From NCBI GenBank assembly GCA_037447605.1, contig CM074808.1, forward strand, positions 3,608,310 through 3,672,309: a stretch of DNA of 64,000 nucleotides, in the 5' to 3' direction. The notes under the pieces are model-generated. The model saw only the letters and a program-made list of their open reading frames with translations. It made no database searches and was not told the DNA's origin. Numbering within the stretch: the stretch's first letter is position 1; every line of letters begins with the position of its first letter. The DNA is from Zygnema circumcarinatum. Lineage: Eukaryota; Streptophyta; Zygnematophyceae; Zygnematales; Zygnemataceae. Of this stretch, positions 35,737 through 46,452 are shown in pieces. A program made the position numbers and the translations under genes.

Positions 35737-37527
35737 CTCTTTCTCTCTCTCTCTCTCTCTCGCTCTTTCTCTCCTTCCTTCTCTCCCTTCCCTCCGTTCT
35801 TCCCTTCTCTCTTCTCCTCTCCAGTCCTCCCTTCTCTCTCTCTCTCTCTCTCTCTCGCTCTTTCTCTCCTTCCTTCTCTCCCTTCCCTCCGTTCTTCCCT
35901 TCTCTCTTCTCCTCTCCAGTCCTCCCTTCTCTCTCTCTCTCTCTCTCTCGCTCCCTCCCCCTCTGGACTCCCTCTCTCTCCATTTCTCACACCTCGTCGA
36001 ATCAACTGAGTGAACACTGTGAAACTTACCTCATCTCTTCTTTAACCCTTCTCTATATATCCGGAAACTTTGAGTATTTAAAGCATCTAAACTCTGCATC
36101 TGGTAGCAAAATAAGAATGGCTTCTGCTTCTGCGTGCAGGTACTGGTTTCAGTTAGCTGAGACAGTCTTGGGGCTATCAGCACTTTTCCCCGGCGCTGAT
36201 AAGATTTACCCCAAATTTCAGCCACTAATGAGATTTGTTGGAAATTCTGCACACTCGTACATGCGAACCGGCTTACGAACATATTCAATTGGCTACCGGC
36301 CGAGAAGAAATGGAGGGGGTTCAGCATTTCCCCATCCTATTAATGCTGTGAGTCTCTCTCACATAGATCTCTCTCATTTCTCGCATAAGTCCTCACTCGT
36401 GTTGCATCTTCTGACTGTTTTAACACTTCCAAAGTACCAAAGACAGTTTTCAATTTTTGAGAGCTTGCATTTGGACTTAGTTGCTAAGGGAATTCTTAAA
36501 ATTTTATTGAATTTCAATAGAACAGACACCATACAGACTGATTGAGTATTAAGTTAAAGCCTGAATAGCTGTTCGAGCGCCTGAAGCATATTTTTTTTAA
36601 ATGCTTTTTTTTTTCCTTTTTGTTGTTTATACAGCCGGCAGTGGACGTGGTAATCAGTAAATTTCAAGCGTGGAAGAATGCTATGGACGGGTAAGTCAGA
36701 AGACTCTAAACTCACTGCGGGTAAACCTTTCTAATCAGCCTGAACATAAATTAAGACTCTATTTGGCCGGATTATTGAATGTAGACAAGGTTTATTTGAA
36801 CCTGATGATATTTTTGCCTTCAAATTTAACGCTATATCTCTTCGGCTGTTCATTCTTCATTGTATATTCACAGACTGTTCATCCATGAAACGGATTCCAT
36901 TATTTTGGATGAAGCCATGATTGCTGATAATGCTGTTGTGGGAGTTGAGCTCCATCAAGTGGAACACTGCATTGTAAGTTCAGCCATCCTTCAAAATCAA
37001 CTCAACTGCTTTCAACTCTCTGCAGCTCCCACCAGACCACAAGTAACACTTACGGGTAGGAGAAAAAAAGGGATTTATTTTACTTTTCTGCAGTGGCTCA
37101 TAATTCTGCTTTCTCTTTTTTTTTTTTTGCCTTTTTTTGGCTATTGTTTTGTAGATTCAAAACTCCATCATTTTGGGTGAAACTGCGAACATTGGGAACC
37201 CTGATGGATGCAATGATGTGCGTAATGAGTTCGCTAATTGCCGAGCTATAAGTGGCTGTCAATTTCCTGTCGATCCGAAGAAAGCTCGCTCTGCAGGAGC
37301 AGGGCAGACCAAGAGAAATGGAATCATGATTGGAGTTTTGATAGATCAGAGTGAATATCCCTCCCACGGGCTTACTATTGATGGAAACTCAAGGGGAGCA
37401 CCTTTACCTCAGCACTTTAGAAACGTATCGTTTGGAAAATTCAACGCCGATTGCCGAGTGGCTGCCGGCATCTCTGGTACAGACCGATCTCTCTCACTCT
37501 CTATCCCTCCTCTCTCCCCCTCTCGTG

Positions 37528-37564
<37 letters not shown>

Positions 37565-40500
37565 TTCTCTGTGGCTCCATTGCACTCTCTCTGCCACCCC
37601 TTCCCCTTTATTCCCTTCTCCCCTCCCTCCGCCCTCCCCCCTCCGCCTCCCTCCCTCTCTCTTTCACTCCCTCTCTCCCACTCTCTCTCCCCCCCTAACT
37701 CCCTATTCCCTCCCCTCTTTCTCTCTCCCCCTCTCTCCCCCCCTCTCCTTTTTCTCTCTCTATTACCCCTATCCCCTATACCCTCCCTCACTCCCCTCCC
37801 CTCCCCCCTCCCCCTCCCCTCCCCCTCCCCCTCCCCTCCCCTCCCCTCCCCTCCCCCTCCCCCTCCCCTCCCCTCCCCTCCCCCTCCCCCTCCCCTCCCC
37901 TCCCCCTCCCCCTCCCCCTCCCCTCCCCTCCCCTCCCCTCCCCTCCCCCTCCCCTCCCCCTCCCCCTCCCCCTCCCCCTCCCCCTCCCCTCCCCTCCCCC
38001 TCCCCCTCCCCCTCCCCTCCCCCCTCCCCCTCCCCTCCCCTCCCCCTCCCCCTCCCCCTCCCCCTCCCCTCCCCTCCCCTCCCCCTCCCCCTCCCCTCCC
38101 CCTCCCCCTCCCCCTCCCCCTCCCCCTCCCCTCCCCTCCCCCACTCACACCCTCCTCCCTCCCTCCCTACCCCCAGCCAACGGCAAGACCCCGAACGTCC
38201 TCTTCAGTGCGGGCCACAGCGGGCGCGCCCTCCGCTGGCTGGACGGCGGCCCGCGCCTGTACTTCGCGCCGCGGCCCGACGGCATTTTAGGGTTCGAAAC
38301 GGCCGCGGACGCGGGCCCGCTCGCGGCCTTCTATGTGTTCCGCGACGAGGACGGGTCCACAGTGGGCGGGAGGGGGGGCTTCGCGGTCACTAACTCGCCG
38401 GCACTATTGCCCGCGGGGGGAAGGGGATGCACGGTAAGATTCGTTGGTTTTGTGGGAGGGGGGAGGGGGAGGGGAGGGGGAGGGGGAGGGGAGGGGGAGG
38501 GGAGGGGGAGGGGGAGGGGGAGGGGGAGGGGAGGGGGAGGGGAGGGGGAGGGAGTGTGTGAGAGAGCGTAAGGGTTTCAGGTGTTGGTAATGGATTGGAT
38601 TCTGGTGAGAACTGTATGGGAATGCCTGCGGAGTGTTCTGGATATGATAAGGCGTGAATAAGGCGTGAGGGAGAAGGTTTGAATGGGTGAGTGAGTGAGA
38701 ACTTCTTCTTCGTTTCTTGGTTGCTGCAGTTTATGCCGAAGAGCAATGGCTATTTCTGCCCTAATACGTGCTACCGAAGCATTGCTGTCACGACGTCGGG
38801 AATCTCAAGTCCTCCCACTTTCACCATCACAAGAGTGGCAGTAAGCACTTTCTAATGCCCCCAACCTGTTTCAATTTCTTGCACATTATTTAGACTGTTC
38901 CACTAAGAGTTTTGCTCTGACCTTCCTTACAATCTTACCGTCATTTGTAACTTTATGCACCCAAAAGCTATTGTTCCCGATCAATCTGAGCTTCAATTGC
39001 TGCCATTTTGCCTTCCAGGATGGCGTGTCGATGAAGGTCACTATGCTTTCAACAACCACCAACTTCATAAACCTGTTGGCAAACTCTCCATACAAAATTT
39101 CCATCACCCCCACTCCTGCATCAGTGAGCTTTTGGTATGGTGATCCGGAGGGCTGCGATGGCTCCCTTTCCATTCAGCTTGATGCCCCCTCCGGAAAGTC
39201 TTGGAAATCTACAGATGCTTCCTGGAGGTAAGAAAATCTCTACAGAAGAAAATGTTCAGTTTCACAAACATTTGCGATCAAGCAAAACATGTCTTCGTCA
39301 AATAGTTTTATGTATGTTTCCACATGAATTTCTGCACTTTTTCTTATGTGAGCGTGCTTTATTATAGTCTGAGGGTCGAACTCTGTTACATGAATTTCTT
39401 AAACCTTTCTTTAAACCTTTCTGTGCATATGCAGGCAGTGTGCAGGATCAACTACGCCAGTATCGACTGTCTCGCAAATCTTCTATGTCTGCAATCGGGG
39501 CCAAAACCCTATCCTGCAGATTGAGCTGGGTGGGAAATCACGTCGAACTGTGACACTGTACCTAAATTCCGGCACACCATCATGCTCAACCATGTATGCC
39601 ATAGCCTGCTTACCTTCGCTCAAAATCTGAAAACTGCATTCTGAATCCTCGTCACTTTTATACGTTAGCTTCGTCTGGTTGGATTCAAATATCTGAATTA
39701 TGTGGTCGTTTAAAGCCAACGTGAATGCTTCTCAAATGATGTTGATGTTGATGTTGATGTTTTGCAGGGAATGTGGGCTCGTCCCCACAGCCGGCCAATG
39801 GCAGTACAGCGACAATGGTCAGGGTTTATCTTCGGGCTGGTCGGCTCCGTCGTCAAGAGAAGGAAGTTGGAGGACGGGAACGGCTATGTTCGGATATGGA
39901 GTCCCTGTGGTTACAACAATCCGCACAGGGAATCAAAATGTACCTCACTCTCTTCCCCTCTCTCTCTCACTCTCTCTCTCTCTCTCTCCCCCTCTCTCTC
40001 TTGCTCTCTGTCTCTCTTTTTCTATAACAGACACACACCGAGCCCCTCTCTCCCTCTCTCCCTCTCTCCCCCTGCATTGTGACTACTTGCAAGGACATTC
40101 CTTCTTCCCATGTAACTCAGACTTCTTATAATTATTGGAATACATTGGTGCTTCAAAGTTTAGGGAAGCATGGAGGGTACGAGAAAGGTCACATCATTTA
40201 CAATGAGCATTACCAATTCTAATGTTCTACGTTTTGGGCTCATGATTGGACAGAATGGGGTCGTTTGGTACTTCAAATCTACTTTCAACTACATTAAGGC
40301 CAGTTGCATGACAACCCTAAAGTTTGGCATCGTTGTCAATGACGGCGTTGTGGTATACATGAACGGGAAAGAGTTTTACCGAAACAACATGCCTTCAGGC
40401 TCCATTACTCCATCAACAAAAGTAAGACCTGCACTCAAGCCCTACTTCTGAATGTTCTCTTCTTCTTCAAAAGGATAGCCTTGAACTTGACGAAGAAGGA

Positions 40501-40789
40501 GACCACCTTTGTCTGCCTAAACCTGCTTCACTTGCAAAGAACTAATCCTTCCCCCCCCCCCCTTTGTCAACTTGTGATATTACAGGCCAATGGAGCCGGT
40601 CAACAGTATGACTTTCCGGGCTTTACCGAAGTGAGCTTAGACATCAATAAGGCGAATCTGGTTACTGGATCGAACACAATAGCCGTTGAAGTGCACGCGT
40701 GGGCGGTCTGGTCGTGGAACATTCGATTCGACCTTTGGATGACGGCGGTCGGCTCCGGCTGCTCCAACCCTAAATTTTACCGCATGTAG
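31586..40789 (+). CDS. Secreted CEMIP-like G8/beta-helix protein, paralogue B
   Basis: Eighteen exons join in phase to 1077 aa: 31586-31700, 32120-32271, 32893-33072, 33482-33686, 33880-34050, 34565-34875, 35521-35654, 36140-36347, 36635-36690, 36874-36973, 37155-37476, 38177-38433, 38730-38840, 39019-39227, 39435-39593, 39768-39939, 40254-40421, 40586-40789. The start MAAVAVLVLLALVGGAAAA is a clean signal peptide. The G8 domain carries GWKKWSDASAWANGVVPG and NFVVVQGRLTIGT. The beta-helix core has LHFHLCQSLAAG, AIHDSLQRCLVVHGTHG and GHCFFVEDGIERDNTFSRNL, close to the corresponding CEMIP segment. The C-terminal modules contain VVNDGVVVYMNGKEFYRNN and SNTIAVEVHAW. No transmembrane anchor follows the signal peptide, so it is probably secreted or wall-associated. 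In animals CEMIP proteins depolymerise hyaluronan. The ligand here is unknown. Confidence 0.93.
32278..32600. repeat. GGGA-rich microsatellite
   Basis: GGGA/GGAGGGA units begin a few bases after the exon 2 donor of paralogue B and fill the 5' part of intron 2 with sense-strand purines. Confidence 0.95.
33104..33172. repeat. AT dinucleotide microsatellite
   Basis: About 33 AT units in intron 3 of paralogue B. Confidence 0.97.
34430..34562. repeat. CCCCTC/CCCT microsatellite at a 3' splice site
   Basis: CCCCTC and CCCT units run directly into the CAG acceptor (34562-34564) of exon 6 of paralogue B and so act as its polypyrimidine tract. Confidence 0.95.
34876..35340. repeat. G/A-rich low-complexity tract
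   Basis: An almost pure G/A sequence of about 460 bp starts at the exon 6 donor of paralogue B (intron 6). Confidence 0.95.
35665..35965. repeat. CT-rich microsatellite with a repeated 112-bp block
   Basis: (CT)n is followed by two near-identical CTTTCTCTCC-containing blocks (about 35762-35840 and 35862-35935) in intron 7 of paralogue B. Confidence 0.9.
37490..38155. repeat. CT-rich and CCCCTC satellite tract
   Basis: Intron 11 of paralogue B is almost entirely pyrimidine. (CT)n is followed by about 350 bp of CCCCTC/CCCCT units (37795-38145), ending near the exon 12 acceptor. Confidence 0.95.
38455..38555. repeat. GGGGGA microsatellite
   Basis: GGGGGA/GGGGA units start about 20 bp after the exon 12 donor of paralogue B. 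Confidence 0.95.
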
Positions 40790-42231
40790 TCGCCGACTCC
40801 CGGCAGCATTCCTCCTTCTCAATGACAACAACAGGGCCAAGTTTTGCTACGCAACTTTTACGGCGAGTTGGGAAATTCCTCTCGGCTCTTCTTGGACGCA
40901 AAAGACGATTTTAGATGATTTTTTCCTTTTTTACTATCTGCTCCGACCGGCTGGCTGCCTTCTGTGTAAAAGGCAGGGCAGGGCAGGGCTCGTTCAGTGC
41001 AGATCGGCGCTCCTTTCTGCTACAGATTGGAGTCAGTCGTCAGAGAGGCCTGGGTTAGGGAAAGGCGTAGTGTACTTTATAGCCTGAGTTTCTTGGTTAT
41101 CAAGTTCAGGTTTAACAAAACTGATGATCATGTGGGTCGGAGCATGGGGAGAGAGAGAGAGAGGGGGGGGGGGGGGGAGCTTGGATTCAGCCAAGCTCAG
41201 AAAACGCGTTTAAGCGGTTTAGGGTTCTCAGGGTTCGAGTACTATGTGGGGTATATTGCTATGGGGTAAGATAAGTGCTGTGGCAGCTCTAGCTTGGACT
41301 GTGAGCGCAAGCGAGTTGCTAGGAAAGGCGGGGTATTAGTAGAGGTGGGGTTGAAGATTTAGGGTTCTGGGTTCAAGGTTGTATTTATACATTTAAGTTG
41401 GGGGAGGGAGGGAGAGGAGTCAACGAACTTGTCCCATACATGTTCCGATGGGGGCCATTGTGGGATATGGAATTGAGGAAACAAGACGAGGATAAGGTCA
41501 CCCTCACTCGAATGGGCAAGAGCATGTGCACGTGATGGGAAGATGGGCTTGATGCAATGAGGTCAGACGATCATGGTATGATCATGTATGGTCGATTGGT
41601 CGGATGGTCGGGCATGGTCGTGGACATTGACGTGTCAATGATTCGAACATGCAAGTTGGTTCCAGCAAGGAAAGGATTTGGGTCAAACAAATAAATCAAG
41701 GAAAGCAATAACAGGGCGAACATACTCATATGCTGGTTTTGCGCCATACTATGTATTCGCTATTCCATATCACATGGGACCTCGTACAGATCATATCAGA
41801 GTCCCATAATCTCAGGCAGTATCATCATCAGCCTACCGCCCTCCCCCGATCCCATCATCGATCATTTGATACTCATTTACTAAACGGAAATTTTACAAGA
41901 AAGAATTCCACGTCTCAAGACCCCCAGCCTTTCTATTCTGGCGTCACATCATGAAGCCCTACCACCCAATGATGCCCAACCACCACTTACCGCCACTCTC
42001 AGGAGCCTCCCACCAGAATACTCCCACCAACTCTCCCTCCCACCATCCTCCTAAGTTTCGACAATGAATATTATGTACACAATTCCTCAAAACGATATCA
42101 CCATTCCCTCCCCCACTTTTCCAAGGGCACATCCCTCACTCTCTCCCATCTCCCACTGAGGCTGCCCCCAAAAGTGAAAGGAGCCCTTATCTTCCCTATG
42201 CAGCATCCCATCATCATGTATGGGATGCTGC
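40790..42231. other. Intergenic region between convergent genes
   Basis: This is the 3' flank of paralogue B and of the pyroglutamyl peptidase gene. It has a G-run at 41163-41178, TAGGGTT-like words near 41220 and 41360, and ATGGTCG-type short repeats at 41575-41625. No gene was recognised. Confidence 0.5.
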
Positions 42232-44376
42232 TCAGCATGCAGCCAGAACCTCCAATAGCGCCGCAGCGAAGCGGACCTGCGTGGCTTCTTCTATGACATG
42301 GAAGGAGGGCACATGCACAAAGATGCATGTGGCTCCACTAACGAGAGCAGCGTGACGGAGTGACTGGTAGTACACATAGTTACAGACAAAGCGCCCAGCA
42401 TCATCCGAAAGCGTCACGTCAAAGCCCTTCGCCCGAAGCTGTTCTGCAATCCAACCAGTCGGAAGCGTCGTCTGCAAAGGTCCAAACATGGAAATTCAAT
42501 AAAAACTGACCAAAGATTACGGAGATTCACAAAGTGTTGGAAGGTAACAAGGAACAGGCAAGATATGACGGGCCTGAACATAACCTGGACTGAGGGAAAA
42601 GGACTTCATCTGAAACAAACCATCGTCGCTAAAAGGAAATGGTCCAAATTTAAGTTCCATATAAATTTTCCTGACATGGAGTGCCTTAACTGGTGAGGAA
42701 CATGTGAAAGGAAACTTGTGAGGAACAATTCATTAACAAAGTATAAGGGAGTATAGTTCCTACTTCACACTTGAACAACTACCAGTCCAGAAATGAAGCA
42801 CAGCACGAGGAAAAATGAGTTGGTCTGTTGCAAACGAAAACTGGAATGACAGCAAAAGGACAATCTGTGTGGGCCAAAACATCACCTTTCGAACAAAGCC
42901 AACGTGCCCGTCCTCCTTGACTATCATTTCTCTCTGCACCTCAAGCGAAACAGAAAACCCCATCAGGAAGGAGTGATGAGAACAACGATAGCCGGGTATT
43001 GTAATGACAAGGAAGTAAGGAGAAGCTCAAAAGAAAACACGACGGGAGAAATGAACAGAATGCTTAGTCAGAGGTAAAGCCCGAATTGAGAAATGTGAGA
43101 CACAGAAAGGAAAACGAAAGGAAGAAACCGAATGACAGAAATTAATAGAAAATGGCGGAAAGTCAAATGAAGGAGACGAAACTCCAGATGAGAAAAATGA
43201 AACATAGCAGGAAGAAACGCAAGGCCAAGAGTTGAAGTGAGTGCAGGAATAGCCGCGAATTCGAAGGTACGTGGAAAAGGCAGAAATGAAGGAGACATAG
43301 AACCAGAGAGAGGGAGGGGGGGGGGGTTGCGAGTAGACACATTATCAGTCATTCAAGAAAAAAAGGCCCATATATGCGTGAGATGCACTAGGCTAAAATC
43401 AGAGCAGGGCATCAAAGATCAACCTGAGGCTGCCAGCCCATTTCATCTGCGCACCGAAAGGTCGCTTCATTCACAGCCCGCCGCTCAATGGCAAATTTGT
43501 ATGCTCCGCTGTTCACACCGAAATGGACCTGCATTGACTCACAGCCGTCAGTCCCTTCCAATCCATTTCCGATCGCGCTTTTCAATAGTATTGTAGCTCA
43601 ACCTTCTGACGACACCAAGGCTTCGGTGTACAGTAGGAGTGGGACGTGACTCCACATAGGTGACCTACAGCCCTTCAAACGACAAATTCTGCTGTGACTT
43701 CTCCGAACATTACGCATGTAATTCTTACAGAGTCTGAGTCAGTCAGAGTAAGAGTTCTAGTCCTTCGTGCTGAGATTCTGCAATCTGACGTTTGACATGA
43801 AGGGACTGGAGGTTTTACTCCTACTAGTGAATAAATTTTCCAGTTGGCTGTTACGCAAATGATACAGAGCTTTAAAAATGAACTTCCAACACTCAACAAT
43901 AATCCCAAGTAGTTTCCAGAAGGCATACTACATCAACTTACCCAAACCACTCGGGAGCCCTTCAAGGGAACAACTGGCCCTCCACCAACAATCGTTTCCA
44001 CATCGCCCAAACGTTTCGCGCTATTTTCCTCGCCCTTCTGCTTATCTTCTCCTACCCCTCCACTTTCCTCCTTCCTCTCCTTGTCGCTCCCTCCCTTCTC
44101 GCCCACAACAAGACTCAGGCCGCCCGCCTCCTTCCCTACCAGCCCCTCTCCCTTGAATGGCCTTTCTAACAATTGAATCAGCTGTGAAACCGCACCCTGA
44201 GCTGCTGTCTCCAGAATGGTACAACTTCCTAAACAAGCTCCAGCGGGGAGGGAGCCATTCTTTTCAAGGTAAGTCGGAAGCTCCATCGCAATAGTCTCCG
44301 TTGGATTCACGGGAACGCCTTGAAACTTCTTGAAACCCGTTACATGGAACACGGTGGCCGGGCCCTCCGAGCCCAT
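42232..44376 (-). CDS. Plant-type pyroglutamyl peptidase I (pyrrolidone-carboxylate peptidase, C15)
   Basis: Exons 44376-43942, 43528-43424, 42933-42886 and 42471-42232 join in phase to 275 aa. The enzyme removes N-terminal pyroglutamate from peptides in the cytosol. The start ATVFHVTGFKKFQGVPVNPTE is the family N-terminus. HFGVNSGA and FAIERRAVNEATF carry the catalytic Glu region. DDAGRFVCNYVYYQSL carries the catalytic Cys and IFVHVPSF the catalytic His, so the triad appears complete. The motif set matches plant members. Exon 1 also encodes a charged Lys/Glu/Gly-rich insertion (about residues 72-125) before VPLKGSRVVW that I do not expect in the family, making this protein longer than the usual 215-225 aa. 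Exon 3 could start 6 nt earlier, at 42939, but 42933 has the better acceptor and family spacing. Confidence 0.93.
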
Positions 44377-46452
44377 TTTCCAGAATTCAACAGCTCAAGA
44401 ACGCAAGAACTGGAGCTCGGTGACAGGATCTATATGGAAAACCGAAGATTATCGACTCAAAACAATATTGAAGCAGCACAGAACCGGCTCATTAAAGAAA
44501 TATCGAATTTGCCGAAATATGTAAAAAATTCGTTTCAGCGCCGGTTTGTGAAGACCCGCCGCTTGACCCTCACATGAAGCGGAATACTGAATGAGAGATT
44601 AAGAAGTAGAGAAAAATAAATTAAAATCATGCGACAGACCAAATCATAAGTGAAATATAGCCTTCCTTGTGTGCATGTGCAAAGAAAAACAGGAAAAGAA
44701 CAGGTACTTATCTCACGTTTTTTTTTTTTTTCGTTAATTTCTCAGTCAAAGATACGCTTCAGGATGTGAGCTGTTTCAATCTAATTCAGGAAAGGGACAA
44801 ACGAAGGGAAACAAGGGGTGGAAAAACAACGAATGCATCAGCTGATCAAACAGGCTGACTAAAATAGCTGAAGTTGACTGCGGAAATAGTACAAGTGCGC
44901 AGAAGGAAAATATTGGGACCAAGAGAGAGCGAAGGAGCAGACAAAACTTGCATCTCACAGGGGGAGAAAAAGAAAGCAAGAGGACTTTCTATGAAGCAAC
45001 CACAATTTTGAACTTATCTATCGCTCCATTACATACACAACAAGGGTCATGCTGTAAGCAAGTCTCTTTCCAATCGTTTGATCAAGACAAACATTCCAAA
45101 GAGTCAATCTTGCAACTGCACCACCAACAAACTAGTTGGTTCAAAAACACTGTATTGATCATTTCCACAGAATACAAAGTCATCTGAAAACAATATGTGG
45201 TCCAAAAAGCAGTGCATTGTCACCTGAAGAAAAGAAATTGCTTCCAAGAACCTCCATAAACGCCCGCCTGCCTGCCGCAGGGCCGACCTGCTTCCAGCAA
45301 CAGCCAGCCACCCAGCGCTGACGCCGTCCTTTTACCTAAAAGGCCAATCGTGGTTTTTCTACATAAACAACGCACATCCGTACACGCTTAGTTGAGAGCA
45401 GTTATTTCGTACATGTACGGCAGGACAGTACAGTACCGTATGGACAAACATGTACGGCTATACGGCGCCTTGAAAGGACGAGCATGTCCGTACGGTACCG
45501 TCAGATTTGTAGCGGGACCTACTGCAACCAACCGGATTAGACTGATCCATCATCACAGTTACAATAAGCGTCGAAAATTACGTCAACCAATCCGATGCCT
45601 TCCTCGTTGCCAGGACCAATTTTATCTGAAAAATTGTCGCCCGGAATGCATGCTCATCCGTACATTGAAATTGTCGTCCCGATCTGACCGTTCAAGGTCT
45701 GTAATCGACGGTCCATAGGGCACGGAAGGACCGTACACGTCAGCATCGCTAGAAACGGCCTCCGGTCCTGCGGAAAGCCTTTCCGGCGCGTCCGCTGCCG
45801 CCCGGAGGCTGACGCCCGCCGACAAAGGGTAGGAGCCAGGCTCTATGCTGGAAATCTACACGCCGTTCAGTGAATCATTACGGGTTCATGCATTTCTATT
45901 ATATAGTGTTAAGGTCTGTTAAACAACGGAATAGCTGCACATGGACAAGGAACAGGGCAGGATTCTGGAGGATAGTGTGAGCGTAGTCAAGCATCTGACC
46001 AATGGCTAGTTGAATCAAAGTGCATACGTGGCGTGTCGTGAGTGGCCCAAAGCTGAAGGCTTAAGTTCGGCATGGAGAAAGGCCACAAATCGGACCATTA
46101 ATTGCATCAACCATTGGAACGACTACCAACTATTGGTTCACGACCCAGCCAACCAATAGTTGCCAACCATTGGCAATGCTTGCTGACAATGTACAGGTAA
46201 GGTGAATCCAGAAACAGTGGTTGACTGGCTGCCAACCATTGGACGGCCAACCATTGCAATCCAATGGTTGTCCAATGGTTGCCGATCCAATGGACCGACA
46301 TGTGCAGGTCCAGGTCTGCACTCTGCAGGCTCCATCCAGTCCTCGAGCTACTGCTGCTGCTGCTGCTGCAGGATCAGGGTTAGGGTTAGCGCGTGTCTTC
46401 TATCTGAGCGCTTCTCCAGACTGCTGCTGAATCTTTCGCCGCGCCTTCCGCC
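44377..46452. promoter_or_regulatory. Region between the divergent pyroglutamyl peptidase and SelW genes
   Basis: 2.1 kb separates the two start codons. 45410-45500 is dense in GTAC/GTACGG words. 46095-46305 is a cluster of CCAATGGTTG and its complement. GGGTTAGGGTTAG at about 46376-46388 is a telo-box-like element, about 65 bp before the SelW start. No other gene was recognised. Confidence 0.45.
46095..46305. repeat. CCAATGGTT-rich dispersed repeat, copy 1
   Basis: At least eight AACCATTGG or CCAATGGTT words lie on both strands. The start (ATCAACCATTGGAAC) and a following GACC...GCCAACCA segment are shared with 61008-61095. Confidence 0.6.

Noticed and set aside
37451-38393. Several 200-400 codon open frames rich in Pro/Ser/Leu or Gly/Arg
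   Set aside because: They are translations of the intron 11 CCCCTC/CT satellite. The splice sites at 37476 and 38177 remove it.
46130-46335. Tryptophan-rich minus-strand open frames
   Set aside because: They are translations of the CCAATGGTT repeat cluster.
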